Of a DNA stretch of 64,000 nt, positions 7,728-15,623 are shown piece by piece. This DNA comes from Mangrovibacterium lignilyticum (lineage in GTDB: Bacteria; Bacteroidota; Bacteroidia; Bacteroidales; Prolixibacteraceae). The position numbers and the translations under genes are program-made. Under the pieces are notes generated by a model that saw only the letters and a program-made list of their open reading frames with translations, made no database searches and was not told the DNA's origin. The stretch lies in the NCBI RefSeq assembly GCF_010882175.1, contig NZ_WKLH01000001.1, forward strand, positions 1,758,021 to 1,822,020. The letters run 5' to 3'. Position 1 is the first letter of the stretch, and each line of letters begins with the position of its first letter.

Positions 7728-10001
7728 CTAGTTGATCACCAACTCGTCGGTAAACAGAAAAGCTTTTTTGCCGTTGCGCGCAAAGACTTTCACATAGCGG
7801 GCTTTTTCGCCCTGTAATGATCCCTCGAAATTCTTAAAGACCTGCTCCTTGTTCTCCGCCGAGATATCATTCTCGATGTGCAACACACTTTTGAAGTTCA
7901 ACCCGTCTTCCGACAGCGCAACTTCCACGTAATCGGGCATAAACACCCCCGGACCGGCTAGTTGCATAAAGGTTGCCGAAAACGCGTTCAGCGTCTCCGT
8001 TTTACCGAGATCAACCGTTACATCCAGATCATTGGTGAAGCCCTGCCATAGACCATCGTTGTAACTGTCGCCACCCCGAAGACCATCGGTCAACGCTCCG
8101 GCATCGCCGGCCGGGTAGGCCGTATTCCATGGCAGCTGATAGCTCACCGGCTTGCCAAGCGCTTTGTGGTAGTCGACTTGTTTGTGCAGCACCGGCTCGG
8201 TTAATTGACCATCTTTAAAGACAGCTGCACAAATGGCTGCACTCCCGGTTACAAAAAACTGCCCGGTGTACAGATGCGATTCCGTTGTGGGCAACGAACC
8301 GTCGGTGGTATAATAAATCGTTGGCTGGCTGATTTCACTTTCGAAAGTGATCCCGATTTGGTGTTGAATCGTGTCCACATCCATAAATGTTAACAGCTCA
8401 GCTGTCGGCTTGTAGTAATAGTTCACCCCCATGCTGGCCAGCCGCTTCAGCTGCTCACTCACCCGAACTTTGAAGTCATCCCAGTTCAACCGGCTGCTGT
8501 CAGTCCAGGCGCGTTCGGCCAAAGCCAATGCGCGGGGAAAAATCAGCTGATCAGCAACCATCTCCGACGGAACCGTCTCCGCCCAAACGCAAGCTTGCAG
8601 CCCCTTGATCTGATCAACTTTATCGAGCGGGAACTTCGGGCCGTACAGCTTCATGTTATACACGCTAAACAAACGGGTATCAGGACGCGAGAAATACAAA
8701 GGATCACCAGGTGCCAGAATCAGATCATTGCCGTTATTCACCACATTTTCGGGAACATTGGCCACCCAGTTGCGCCAGTACATCACATGCAGGCTTGAAT
8801 CGATGCCACCTTCCAGCGCATCATCCCAAACCACCACTTCCTTCCCTTTAGCTTGCAGGAATTTCGCCACCCGTCCGACAAAGTAGCCTTGCAGATGGTT
8901 GTAGTCCGTAATACCGTGTTCAATCATAAACATGCGGCAAGCCTGCGATTCTTCCCAGCTGATCTTCTCCACCTCGTCGGCACCAATATGAATGTATTTC
9001 GACGGGAAAATGTCCACGACCTCATTCAAAACATTTTCAACAAAGGTGTAAGTGTCCTCACTCACCGGGTTCAGCGGCGTTGAAAAGACGTTGCCCCAGG
9101 CTGCTTTGCCTGTTGTCGCCAGACTTGGAAAAACGTCGATAGCTGCCATCATGTGGCCGGGCATGTCAATTTCAGGAATAATCTCTACATGCCGCTCCTG
9201 CGCATACCTTACCAGTTCGCGCAACTGATCCTGCGTATAAAAACCGCCGTAATACGGAATGCCGTCGCGCATCTCAATATGAGCGGGATCAAGCGCATAA
9301 ATACTGTCTTCCTTCGACTTTGCAATACAAACAGAATCCTGCCCGTTGAATCTTCGCCAGGCACCTTGCGCTGTCAGCCCGGGATACGTTTTAATCTCCA
9401 TCCGCCAGCCCTGGTCATCGGTTAAATGCAGGTGCAGCTTATTCAGTTTATACAAAGCCAGCCGGTCGATATAACGCTCGAGGTAATCAATCGAAAAGAA
9501 GTGGCGCGACACATCCAGGTGCATCCCCCGCCATTCAAATCGGGGCTTATCGTAAATGCTTAAGGCCGGCAACGCGAATTCGGCAGCGCTCTCGCCCGCC
9601 TCAACCGAGGGAGGAAGGAGCTGACGCAGCGTTTCCATGGCATAAAACATTCCGGTTGAATCGCCTGCAGCCAGGAGAATCTTCCCCGAAGTGATTTGGA
9701 TCGCATACGACTCGGGAACCGAAAAGGTATCCGACTGCAGCACCTCAATCGAGCTTCCGCCTTTGTCTTCAGAAAGTTCCTGCCCCAAAGCCCGCCGCAT
9801 GAGCGCCTGCAGAAAGTCAACTTCGTTTCCAAACTTGCCGTTGTCGTTGACAACGAACTGTGTGCCGGGATTCAGCTTGAACTGCCCTTTGCCTGTTTTT
9901 AACTGTGCCGGATAAGGCACTAAGGTTACGTTGGTTCTTTCGGGCTGACTGCAAGCCGAAGCCACCAGTGCCAGAACCACCAGAAAATATATATACTTCA
10001 C
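7728..10001 (-). CDS. Beta-N-acetylhexosaminidase (GH20), lipoprotein
   Basis: A 757-residue GH20 enzyme with signal sequence MKYIYFLVVLALVASACS and lipid Cys17. A GH20b domain (about 25-150) precedes the TIM barrel, which opens RGMHLDVSRHFF (158-169) and contains HLTDDQGWR (192-200) and the catalytic pair in HIGADEVEK (D342, E343). The C-terminus carries a chitobiase-type beta-sandwich (about 550-615, YYTTDGSLPT) and an F5/8-type C carbohydrate-binding domain (about 635-757). It removes terminal GlcNAc/GalNAc from glycans outside the cytoplasm. It sits next to the pectinesterase-like lipoprotein in the same direction, with 162 bases between. No SusC/SusD pair is nearby. Confidence 0.93.
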   Translation of the reverse strand: MKYIYFLVVLALVASACSQPERTNVTLVPYPAQLKTGKGQFKLNPGTQFVVNDNGKFGNEVDFLQALMRRALGQELSEDKGGSSIEVLQSDTFSVPESYAIQITSGKILLAAGDSTGMFYAMETLRQLLPPSVEAGESAAEFALPALSIYDKPRFEWRGMHLDVSRHFFSIDYLERYIDRLALYKLNKLHLHLTDDQGWRMEIKTYPGLTAQGAWRRFNGQDSVCIAKSKEDSIYALDPAHIEMRDGIPYYGGFYTQDQLRELVRYAQERHVEIIPEIDMPGHMMAAIDVFPSLATTGKAAWGNVFSTPLNPVSEDTYTFVENVLNEVVDIFPSKYIHIGADEVEKISWEESQACRMFMIEHGITDYNHLQGYFVGRVAKFLQAKGKEVVVWDDALEGGIDSSLHVMYWRNWVANVPENVVNNGNDLILAPGDPLYFSRPDTRLFSVYNMKLYGPKFPLDKVDQIKGLQACVWAETVPSEMVADQLIFPRALALAERAWTDSSRLNWDDFKVRVSEQLKRLASMGVNYYYKPTAELLTFMDVDTIQHQIGITFESEISQPTIYYTTDGSLPTTESHLYTGQFFVTGSAAICAAVFKDGQLTEPVLHKQVDYHKALGKPVSYQLPWNTAYPAGDAGALTDGLRGGDSYNDGLWQGFTNDLDVTVDLGKTETLNAFSATFMQLAGPGVFMPDYVEVALSEDGLNFKSVLHIENDISAENKEQVFKNFEGSLQGEKARYVKVFARNGKKAFLFTDELVIN

Positions 10002-10023
10002 GGAATAATGATTTAGGTTGCCC

Positions 10024-10031
10024 CAAAGATA
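10024..10031 (-). promoter_or_regulatory. -7 promoter element TATCTTTG
   Basis: The minus-strand octamer TATCTTTG is a perfect TAnnTTTG match 22 bases upstream of the GH20 start codon, implying a leader of only about 15 bases. No clear -33 box was seen at the expected spacing. Confidence 0.5.
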
Positions 10032-10071
10032 AAAAGAAGGTAGAATTACGAAAATCCCAACGGTCGATCGC

Positions 10072-11421
10072 TTAGTTAGACAGGGCGGTCAGTCGTCGCC
10101 ACGATTTAATGAAGACCGGCATTTCGTAAGCCAGCATACAGATCCAGCCAAACAGGCAAGCCAGCGCGATTCCTCTTAAGCCCCAGTACTGCGCCACAAT
10201 ATAAGCCGCGATAACCCGGCCGGTCATTTGCGACAAGGTAGCGTTCAGGGTAATCTTTAACCGCCCTACTCCCCGGAAATACCCCTGAAGAAGGTTGGTT
10301 AGCCCCGGCAGTAAATACAGGAAAGCCATGATCTCCAGGTATTCCACGCCCGGTCCGACAAGCTGCGGGTCTTTATCGGTTACGAAAGCACCAACCAGGT
10401 TGGGCGCGAATGCAAATACAACAACCATCAACAGCGCGGTGTAAATCAGCACCATCTTCAAGCCCGTGATAAATCCCTTCCGCATCCGGTCGGCCTTACC
10501 CGCTCCATGGTTTTGAGCCATAAAGCCGGTGGTGCCATGACCAATATTCTGCTGCACCACCATGATCACATCGTCGATACGGGTGACCGCATTAAAAGCC
10601 CCAATGGTATACACGCCCAGCGGGTTAACAGCTCCCTGAATTAAAAACTTCCCAATCTGAAGCGTTATCTGCTGCATGGCCGCCGTTGCACTGTAGCTAA
10701 CGGTTTGTCGAAACAGTCCCACGTCGAACACAAACTCGCGCCGGCCAAAGCTTAGCATCGGGAACTTTTGATGCACATAAACCATACAGAAAACCGCCGA
10801 CAGGAATTCGGCAATCACTGTTGCAACGGCCGCCCCTTTAATGCCCAAATGCCAAACAGCAACAAAGAGAATATCCATGACAATATTCAATACCGCCGAG
10901 ATAATCAGGAAATAGAGCGACACCCGGGAGTTCCCCATGCTCCGCAAGGTGGAAGCGTAAATGTTATAAATGAAGGAAAACACCAAACCCCCAAAGATGA
11001 TCTGCAGATAGCTTGTTGCATCATCCAAAATCTTCGCGGGGGTACGCATGATCCGAAGAATCGCGTGCGAAAAGAAAAAACCAACCGCCACCACAAGCAG
11101 GGTGAAAATCCCTCCGGCAATCAGCGAGGTGGAGATCTCCCGTTTCAGCTTGGGAATATCGCCGGCACCGAAAAAGTGCCCCATCAGGATCGACATGCCC
11201 AGGCAGATGCCGACCATCAGGAAAAGCATGATGTTCATCACCGGGCTTGCCGCTCCCAGTGCTGCAAGCGCATCGGCCCCGACATAACGCCCAACAATGA
11301 TCGAATCGGCCATGTTGTAGGTCAACACACACAAATTGCCGATAATAAGCGGTACGATGTAATTGATTATTTGTGGCGTAATGGGCCCTTGGGTCATATC
11401 CACAATCTTTCCTCTGCTCAT
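10072..11421 (-). CDS. MATE-family efflux transporter
   Basis: About 449 residues with twelve predicted transmembrane helices in two MatE halves. The first half shows PLIIGNLCVLTYNMADSIIVG, the usual MATE opening, and the second begins near ATAAMQQITLQIGKFLIQ. These proteins export organic cations or drugs using a Na+ or H+ gradient; the substrate here is unknown. An upstream in-frame Met at 11475 is possible, but MSRGKIVDMTQGPI at 11421 is preferred because a TATCTTTG promoter element lies at 11442-11449. The gene is divergent from nudC. Confidence 0.9.
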   Translation of the reverse strand: MSRGKIVDMTQGPITPQIINYIVPLIIGNLCVLTYNMADSIIVGRYVGADALAALGAASPVMNIMLFLMVGICLGMSILMGHFFGAGDIPKLKREISTSLIAGGIFTLLVVAVGFFFSHAILRIMRTPAKILDDATSYLQIIFGGLVFSFIYNIYASTLRSMGNSRVSLYFLIISAVLNIVMDILFVAVWHLGIKGAAVATVIAEFLSAVFCMVYVHQKFPMLSFGRREFVFDVGLFRQTVSYSATAAMQQITLQIGKFLIQGAVNPLGVYTIGAFNAVTRIDDVIMVVQQNIGHGTTGFMAQNHGAGKADRMRKGFITGLKMVLIYTALLMVVVFAFAPNLVGAFVTDKDPQLVGPGVEYLEIMAFLYLLPGLTNLLQGYFRGVGRLKITLNATLSQMTGRVIAAYIVAQYWGLRGIALACLFGWICMLAYEMPVFIKSWRRLTALSN

Positions 11422-11441
11422 CTCAAATCTCCGGTGAACCA

Positions 11442-11449
11442 CAAAGATA
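11442..11449 (-). promoter_or_regulatory. -7 promoter element TATCTTTG for the MATE gene
   Basis: Perfect TAnnTTTG on the minus strand, 21 bases before the preferred start at 11421. It lies inside the longer possible reading frame and so supports the shorter protein. Confidence 0.5.
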
Positions 11450-11637
11450 CGAATCATCCTGCGCAAGCTTTGCAATTGCCGCCGAATTGCGTCTATGTTG
11501 CGTTATTGTTACCGAAGCGGTCTGTTTATTCCCGGTTCCAGGCAACGAATCGCCGGTTGAAACGCCTTGTTTCTGAAGTCTTGTTTAAATGGCCGGGCTG
11601 ATTGGCGATTGTGCGCAGCTTTGCACCGCCGGATGAT

Positions 11638-11645
11638 TAACTTTG
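11638..11645 (+). promoter_or_regulatory. -7 promoter element TAACTTTG for nudC
   Basis: TAACTTTG fits TAnnTTTG and lies 38 bases upstream of the nudC start. A TTTG occurs at 11620-11623, but the spacing (14) is shorter than the usual 19-21. Confidence 0.4.
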
Positions 11646-11682
11646 CCCGACAATTCGGGTTAAACGCAAGAAACAAACACCA

Positions 11683-12552
11683 ATGATACAGGATATCTTT
11701 CCCCACCGGTTCGACAACCAATACCTCGCCAACCAAACGGTGAACGAAGGCGATTGGCTATTTCATTTCCAGGGTAATGAATTGTTAGTAAAGGTTGAAG
11801 GCGACCAGTTTCTGATTCCTCAGAAGAAGGACTTCCCCACCCTTACCATTCAAACAGCGACTTTCCTGTTTACCATCGACGATGCTTCCTGCTTTTTGAT
11901 TGCCGAAAAGCCTGCAACAAATTCCGTCGATTTTGACTTCAAAGACATGAACTTCATGCGGGCCATCGATCAGCCCGACGTTGCGTGGGCCGCACTGGCA
12001 GCCTTTCAGCTGAAGAGCTGGTACGCCCAAAACAAGTTCTGCGGTAAATGCGGATCGCCGATGCAGCACAAAACAGACGAACGGGCTTTAGCGTGCCCTT
12101 CCTGTAAAAACGTGGTTTTCCCGAAGATATCGCCGGCGGTCATCACGGCAATCCTGTGCGACGATAAAATCCTCCTGGCACGTAACGCCAGTTTCACCAA
12201 CAACCGGTTTGCACTCGTTGCCGGTTATGTTGATGTGGGTGAAACGCTGGAGCAGGCTGTTCGGCGCGAGATTAAAGAGGAAGTTGGTCTGGAGATCACC
12301 AAGCTGCGCTATTACAAGAGTCAACCCTGGCCGATGTCCGGTTCGTTGATGGTTGGCTTTGTTGCTGAAGCAGACGACCGGCAGCCGATCGTTATCGATA
12401 ATAAGGAGATTGTTGAAGCCGGTTGGTTTTCGCGGGGCAAGCTGCCAAACCACCCCAACAACACCAGCATTGCCGGCGAAATGATTGCGAAGTTTGAGAA
12501 AGGTGAGCTGCGAGGCTGCGAGTGCATCCCCGACTTTATTCAGCTTCCTTAG
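11683..12552 (+). CDS. nudC: NAD+ diphosphatase / NAD-cap hydrolase NudC
   Basis: A 289-residue Nudix hydrolase with the full NudC architecture: an N-terminal domain (1-110), a zinc ribbon with C120, C123, C138 and C141 (CGKCGSPM...CPSC), the Nudix box GYVDVGETLEQAVRREIKEE (181-200), and the NudC-specific SQPWPMSGSLM (213-223), which distinguishes it from other Nudix families. It hydrolyses NAD(H) to NMN(H) and AMP and can remove NAD caps from RNA. Length is normal for the family. It is a single gene, divergent from the MATE exporter. Confidence 0.95.
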   Translation: MIQDIFPHRFDNQYLANQTVNEGDWLFHFQGNELLVKVEGDQFLIPQKKDFPTLTIQTATFLFTIDDASCFLIAEKPATNSVDFDFKDMNFMRAIDQPDVAWAALAAFQLKSWYAQNKFCGKCGSPMQHKTDERALACPSCKNVVFPKISPAVITAILCDDKILLARNASFTNNRFALVAGYVDVGETLEQAVRREIKEEVGLEITKLRYYKSQPWPMSGSLMVGFVAEADDRQPIVIDNKEIVEAGWFSRGKLPNHPNNTSIAGEMIAKFEKGELRGCECIPDFIQLP

Positions 12553-12688
12553 CGAAGCATGGGCAAAGTTGTTCTCCAATCCATCAGCTTGCCCGGTCCG
12601 ACATCCGAGCAAGCGACTATCAAGATGACTGTAAGCATGCCTGTTAACGGATTCCTGCTTTTTGGTGCAGCTTGTTACCAAACGTCGT

Positions 12689-13153
12689 TTACTTTTTAAT
12701 CTCTAAAAGCTCAGCAATCAATGCCTTATATTTTTGAATATTCTTTTTCGAATTCTTTTGTACATCAATCCACAATCCAATTCCTACCGCTAATAATATT
12801 CCGCCATATACATACATGGCTGAACCGCGACTTATTCCTGCGATTATTGACAATAGACCCAAAACGACAAAAACAGACACATACAATATGGTTAAAAAGT
12901 GCTGCGTGAAAGCGATTTCTACGCCGGTTTCATTGTCAGCGTCTGTTTCTGCCAGCTGCCCGCTTACAATAATCTGATTTTCTCTTATAAAATTCAGATA
13001 ATTCAAACTCCGTTTACGCACTTTAAATGTTACAGAATCGTTTGCTCCGGGATGCATTTTAAAAACAAATCCACCGACAGCTCCCAATGCAGCATCCAGT
13101 TTCTTAGCAATCTCCTGAGGATTGCTGTTTACTTTAAAATTCCATGCTTTCAT
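12689..13153 (-). CDS. Small two-helix membrane protein of unknown function
   Basis: 154 residues. A soluble, possibly beta-rich N-terminal part of about 85 residues precedes two adjacent hydrophobic helices (FLTILYVSVFVVLGLLSIIA and MYVYGGILLAVGIGLWI), ending in a Lys-rich cytoplasmic tail. I do not recognise the family. It is the first of four minus-strand genes that are AT-richer than the flanking core genes and separated by long palindromes. A long imperfect palindrome lies between it and the next gene upstream. Confidence 0.65.
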   Translation of the reverse strand: MKAWNFKVNSNPQEIAKKLDAALGAVGGFVFKMHPGANDSVTFKVRKRSLNYLNFIRENQIIVSGQLAETDADNETGVEIAFTQHFLTILYVSVFVVLGLLSIIAGISRGSAMYVYGGILLAVGIGLWIDVQKNSKKNIQKYKALIAELLEIKK

Positions 13154-13196
13154 ATTCTTGTTTTAAATGTTTTGGTAACGGCAGTCTGACGGTAAA

Positions 13197-13302
13197 TTGT
13201 ATAAGTAGTGGCAGATTGCGGCGTACTTTTTGCTAAGTTACAAAAAGCAAAGGCGTTACAGAACACCGGAATATGCCATAAAACCTGCCATTACTTATGC
13301 AA
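13197..13302. repeat. Long imperfect intergenic palindrome
   Basis: The arms TTGTATAAGTAGTGGCAG (13197-13214) and CTGCCATTACTTATGCAA (13285-13302) are near-perfect reverse complements enclosing about 70 bases; the loop holds a weaker inner pairing (TTTTTG at about 13228, CAAAAA at about 13241). It lies between two AT-rich genes of unknown function. Its size is like an integron attC site or a REP-type element, but the terminal core sequences do not clearly fit attC. Confidence 0.65.
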
Positions 13303-13314
13303 CGTATTTTCCTT

Positions 13315-14466
13315 TTAGCTATTTCTTAACTTCTCATCTTTTATAAAATCTCTCAAATTCTCTACCTCTCTTAAATATTTTTTCTTTGCATCAGGCATTA
13401 GCTCTAATCTATCACAAATATCAGTAGCCTCATTGTAATTCCCCGTCAATATATGCGCTTCGATAATGTTTATTAATAAGGCTTGTTCAACCTCACTGTT
13501 TATTCTGGCTTTTTTATCGGATGGATCTGCTTCATTTAATTCCTGATTCCATTCTTCTATCGACTCTCTCAATTGATTAACTGATTCCTGCTTATCTGTC
13601 AGTAGCGCTTCATATGCCCGCTGAGCTTTTCTTAAGGTTAAAAGGTGTGAATCATATGAATATTTTTTGCCATCACCTTTATAAATCTCGGTATAGCGCT
13701 TTACATTCGAGTAGCCAAACTTATAATTAATAAGGTTGTTTACTTCCGTTGCCAAAGTCTCTAAATAAGCACTTAACTGCGAATTGAAATAAGCAGGCCA
13801 GGTATTTTTAACATAGTTATCCCATTCCGAATCTTTAATTCCCTGTGGAGCCAGAATTTCGTGTTCGTAATTCGACTTTTTTATTACTTCAGTAAACAGA
13901 ACATTTCCATCTGAAGTCATAAGCGATACTTCTACAGGCTGTTGAACCTTAACTTTACGTAATTTATAGTTCTCTCCGTTCTTCTCTTTGGGGGCATCAA
14001 TAGGTGCACTGCAAGCAATTTCTTTATAGGTTACTTTTACTAAAACCGCATCGTCATTCCCTTTATCATATCCATCTAACGAGATTTTCGACTCTAAAAT
14101 GCTAAGCTCTGGAATAGCTAATGTTTCAGGCTTTTTAACAGGACGTTTCTCCGGCTTTTTACCTTCTCCAATCAATGCACGTTCAGCCAATACTTTTCCC
14201 AGAGACTTATTGTTGTAGGTCTCCATCGCAGCCTGATACTCTTCTTCAGCTTTGGCCAGCTCCATTTCATATTCGTCCAGTTTATCTTGTTCGCGTTGTA
14301 TCCATAATATATCTACTTCTACGTCATATTTTTTTATTGAAGCATCAAGTTTCTCAATGGGGTTACGCAAATAAGTATAACTAATCTTTTCCTTATCCAC
14401 GCTTTGAGCTTGTAAAGTTAAAAGTGAAACAAAGGTTAATAATGTAAGTAACAATGGTTTTTTCAT
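13315..14466 (-). CDS. Secreted protein of unknown function with coiled-coil segments
   Basis: 383 residues with a clear signal peptide (MKKPLLLTLLTFVSLLTLQAQS). The mature protein is charged and alpha-helical: one likely coiled coil at about 55-85 (QREQDKLDEYEMELAKAEEE) and another at about 280-320, ending in a TPR-like segment (LINIIEAHILTGNYNEATDI). Probably periplasmic. No family recognised. The upstream 290 bases contain a dispersed repeat, and a long palindrome lies downstream. Confidence 0.75.
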   Translation of the reverse strand: MKKPLLLTLLTFVSLLTLQAQSVDKEKISYTYLRNPIEKLDASIKKYDVEVDILWIQREQDKLDEYEMELAKAEEEYQAAMETYNNKSLGKVLAERALIGEGKKPEKRPVKKPETLAIPELSILESKISLDGYDKGNDDAVLVKVTYKEIACSAPIDAPKEKNGENYKLRKVKVQQPVEVSLMTSDGNVLFTEVIKKSNYEHEILAPQGIKDSEWDNYVKNTWPAYFNSQLSAYLETLATEVNNLINYKFGYSNVKRYTEIYKGDGKKYSYDSHLLTLRKAQRAYEALLTDKQESVNQLRESIEEWNQELNEADPSDKKARINSEVEQALLINIIEAHILTGNYNEATDICDRLELMPDAKKKYLREVENLRDFIKDEKLRNS

Positions 14467-14514
14467 GATTTAAAAATTTATTCTCTATAATTAGTTTAAT
14501 AGTGGTTCATTTTG

Positions 14515-14735
14515 GTATCGCTGGTACAGATTTATAATCCATACCCCGGCCATAGACCGACAAGTTCATTTCAATTCTATCGAATTGCACACCGATTACA
14601 AATCGGCGCGAGCGGAGGGATTTCGGAGAGCGTTTCTGTCCGAAGGACACGGAACTGCGATGCGTGAATCCCTGTCTGACTGCGCAGCCAGGCAGGCGCA
14701 GTTGGCGTACCACAGAACCCCGCCCTGCAATATGT
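14515..14735. repeat. Dispersed-repeat-like intergenic segment
   Basis: About 220 GC-richer, gene-free bases between two AT-rich genes. It includes ACAGATTTATAATCCATACC (about 14525), a palindromic CCGATTACAAATCGG (about 14592-14606), CGCGAGCGGAGGGATTTCGG, and the hairpin-like CCGAAGGACACGG. The composition change and the paired DATTAYAAATC motifs resemble repeats scattered through Bacteroidota genomes. Short open frames here look spurious. Confidence 0.5.
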
Positions 14736-14743
14736 ACATTGTT

Positions 14744-14752
14744 GTAAGGTGC
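14744..14752 (-). other. Integron-like R'' core downstream of the 172-residue gene
   Basis: On the minus strand, just after the stop codon, GCACCTTAC followed by AAC nearly matches (one mismatch) the complement of GTTAGGTGC, which lies just upstream of the same gene (15335-15343). In integron cassettes the R'' core of a cassette is complementary to that cassette's own 5' end, so the pair looks like cassette boundaries. Not modelled by covariance. Confidence 0.35.
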
Positions 14753-14761
14753 TGCCATTTA

Positions 14762-15280
14762 TTATTCAATTATTCCCCCAAGCCAGTTTATTTGAAGAAT
14801 TCCATTTTCAAGTCTTGCAAAATAGGTGTCAGACCATGTTGGTCCTGATGTCTCAAAAATTGCGGTATTCTCCTTAATATATACTGGGTAATTAATTTCT
14901 GTCATTTTTAGGTCAGGGCTATCATAACTTTTAGTACAATCAAGAATCCTTTGTATGGTGTTTTTGTCTAGGAATATTTCTTTGATATTTATTTTATCTG
15001 TCACAAACCCCAAAGTTTGTTTTGAAAGTGCAAGTCCTAGTGAAAAATTTCTAAAATCATTGATGTATTGATATCCAGTTTTTTCAATCAATTTAATTTG
15101 TGTCGAGTCGAGTAACAGAAGTGCTGTGTAATCATATTTATTTTCTAAGCTTTTAATATTCTTTGTTGATTTTAATTCCTCTATTACATCTTCGTAATTG
15201 ATAACTTTTTCTTTTATGAAAGGTTGTCCATAAACCGAGAATTGAGAAATAACCAATATTATAAATAGATATTTCGTCAT
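14762..15280 (-). CDS. Small secreted protein of unknown function, cassette-like
   Basis: 172 residues with a signal peptide (MTKYLFIILVISQFSVYGQ) and a mature part without recognised motifs, containing a YDYTALLLLDSTQIKLIEKTGY stretch near residue 50. The gene is AT-rich compared with the chromosomal core genes. It is bracketed by GTTAGGTGC upstream and near-complementary GCACCTTAC downstream, as a mobile gene cassette would be. Function unknown. Confidence 0.65.
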   Translation of the reverse strand: MTKYLFIILVISQFSVYGQPFIKEKVINYEDVIEELKSTKNIKSLENKYDYTALLLLDSTQIKLIEKTGYQYINDFRNFSLGLALSKQTLGFVTDKINIKEIFLDKNTIQRILDCTKSYDSPDLKMTEINYPVYIKENTAIFETSGPTWSDTYFARLENGILQINWLGGIIE

Positions 15281-15334
15281 AATCGAATCTTTATTTTTTT
15301 ACTTATCAATTTGCAATCTCTCATTCCAATGGTT

Positions 15335-15343
15335 GCACCTAAC
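15335..15343 (-). other. Integron-like R' core GTTAGGTGC
   Basis: On the minus strand AACGTTAGGTGC fits the integron core consensus GTTRRRY and lies about 55 bases upstream of the 172-residue gene, directly after the group II intron remnant. It would be the 3' end of the preceding cassette's attC site. Confidence 0.4.
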
Positions 15344-15349
15344 GTTGAG

Positions 15350-15600
15350 TGATCGAGTAGGCAAGGGGAGTTTCACCCTAAGCCTCTCACAGAACCGGAC
15401 TTGACAGTCTCCCGTCATCCGGCTCTTCTAATATCAGTCATTCGATGAAAAAGCCCGACTGCTGAGGTCTAGCCCGATATCTTATTCCAAAGCGAAAAAC
15501 CCATAATACTTGTTTTGGCTATTAATCCCGGTTCCGTCAGTGGCCGGACAAGGTTCACGTCAACACCGCGTTCAGCCACTGTGCTGCGCACTGGCCGAAC
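15350..15600 (-). mobile_element. Group II intron remnant (domains V and VI) without reverse transcriptase
   Basis: The minus strand carries a 34-nucleotide domain V (positions 15425 down to 15392). It starts with GAGCCGGA, ends with TCCGGTTC pairing to it, and has an upper stem GACGG/CTGTC closed by a GAGA tetraloop; the AGC triad is present. Domain VI follows (about 15389-15356: GAGAGGCTTAGGG...CTCCCCTTGCCTACTC). The roughly 170 bases 5' of domain V contain no reverse-transcriptase frame, so only an ORF-less, internally deleted intron remains. It interrupts what looks like an integron attC site. Domain V identification is strong; the 5' limit is uncertain. Confidence 0.7.
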
Positions 15601-15616
15601 GCTTAATTGTTATGCT
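15570..15616 (-). other. attC-like hairpin with R'' core GCATAAC
   Basis: Just after the stop of the ATPase gene the minus strand reads GCATAAC (15616-15610), then AATTAA, then a near-perfect hairpin: GCGTTCGGCCA and TGGCTGAACGC around a GC-rich loop. GCATAAC is the exact complement of GTTATGC, found just before the ATPase start codon (16963-16969). This is the arrangement expected for an integron cassette. The other half of the site is displaced by the group II intron remnant. Confidence 0.45.
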
Positions 15617-15623
15617 TAGTTTT

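Noticed and set aside
10768-11601. 277-residue plus-strand frame opposite the MATE gene
   Set aside because: Low-complexity His/Asn/Gln-rich product, a mirror of transmembrane codons on the real strand.
13197-13302. Calling this palindrome an attC site
   Set aside because: Size fits, but the ends do not show the GTTRRRY / RYYYAAC cores or the self-complementarity seen for the two cassettes further on.
14507-14848. Small frames inside the repeat segment
   Set aside because: They follow repeat DNA on both strands and overlap the end of a better gene.
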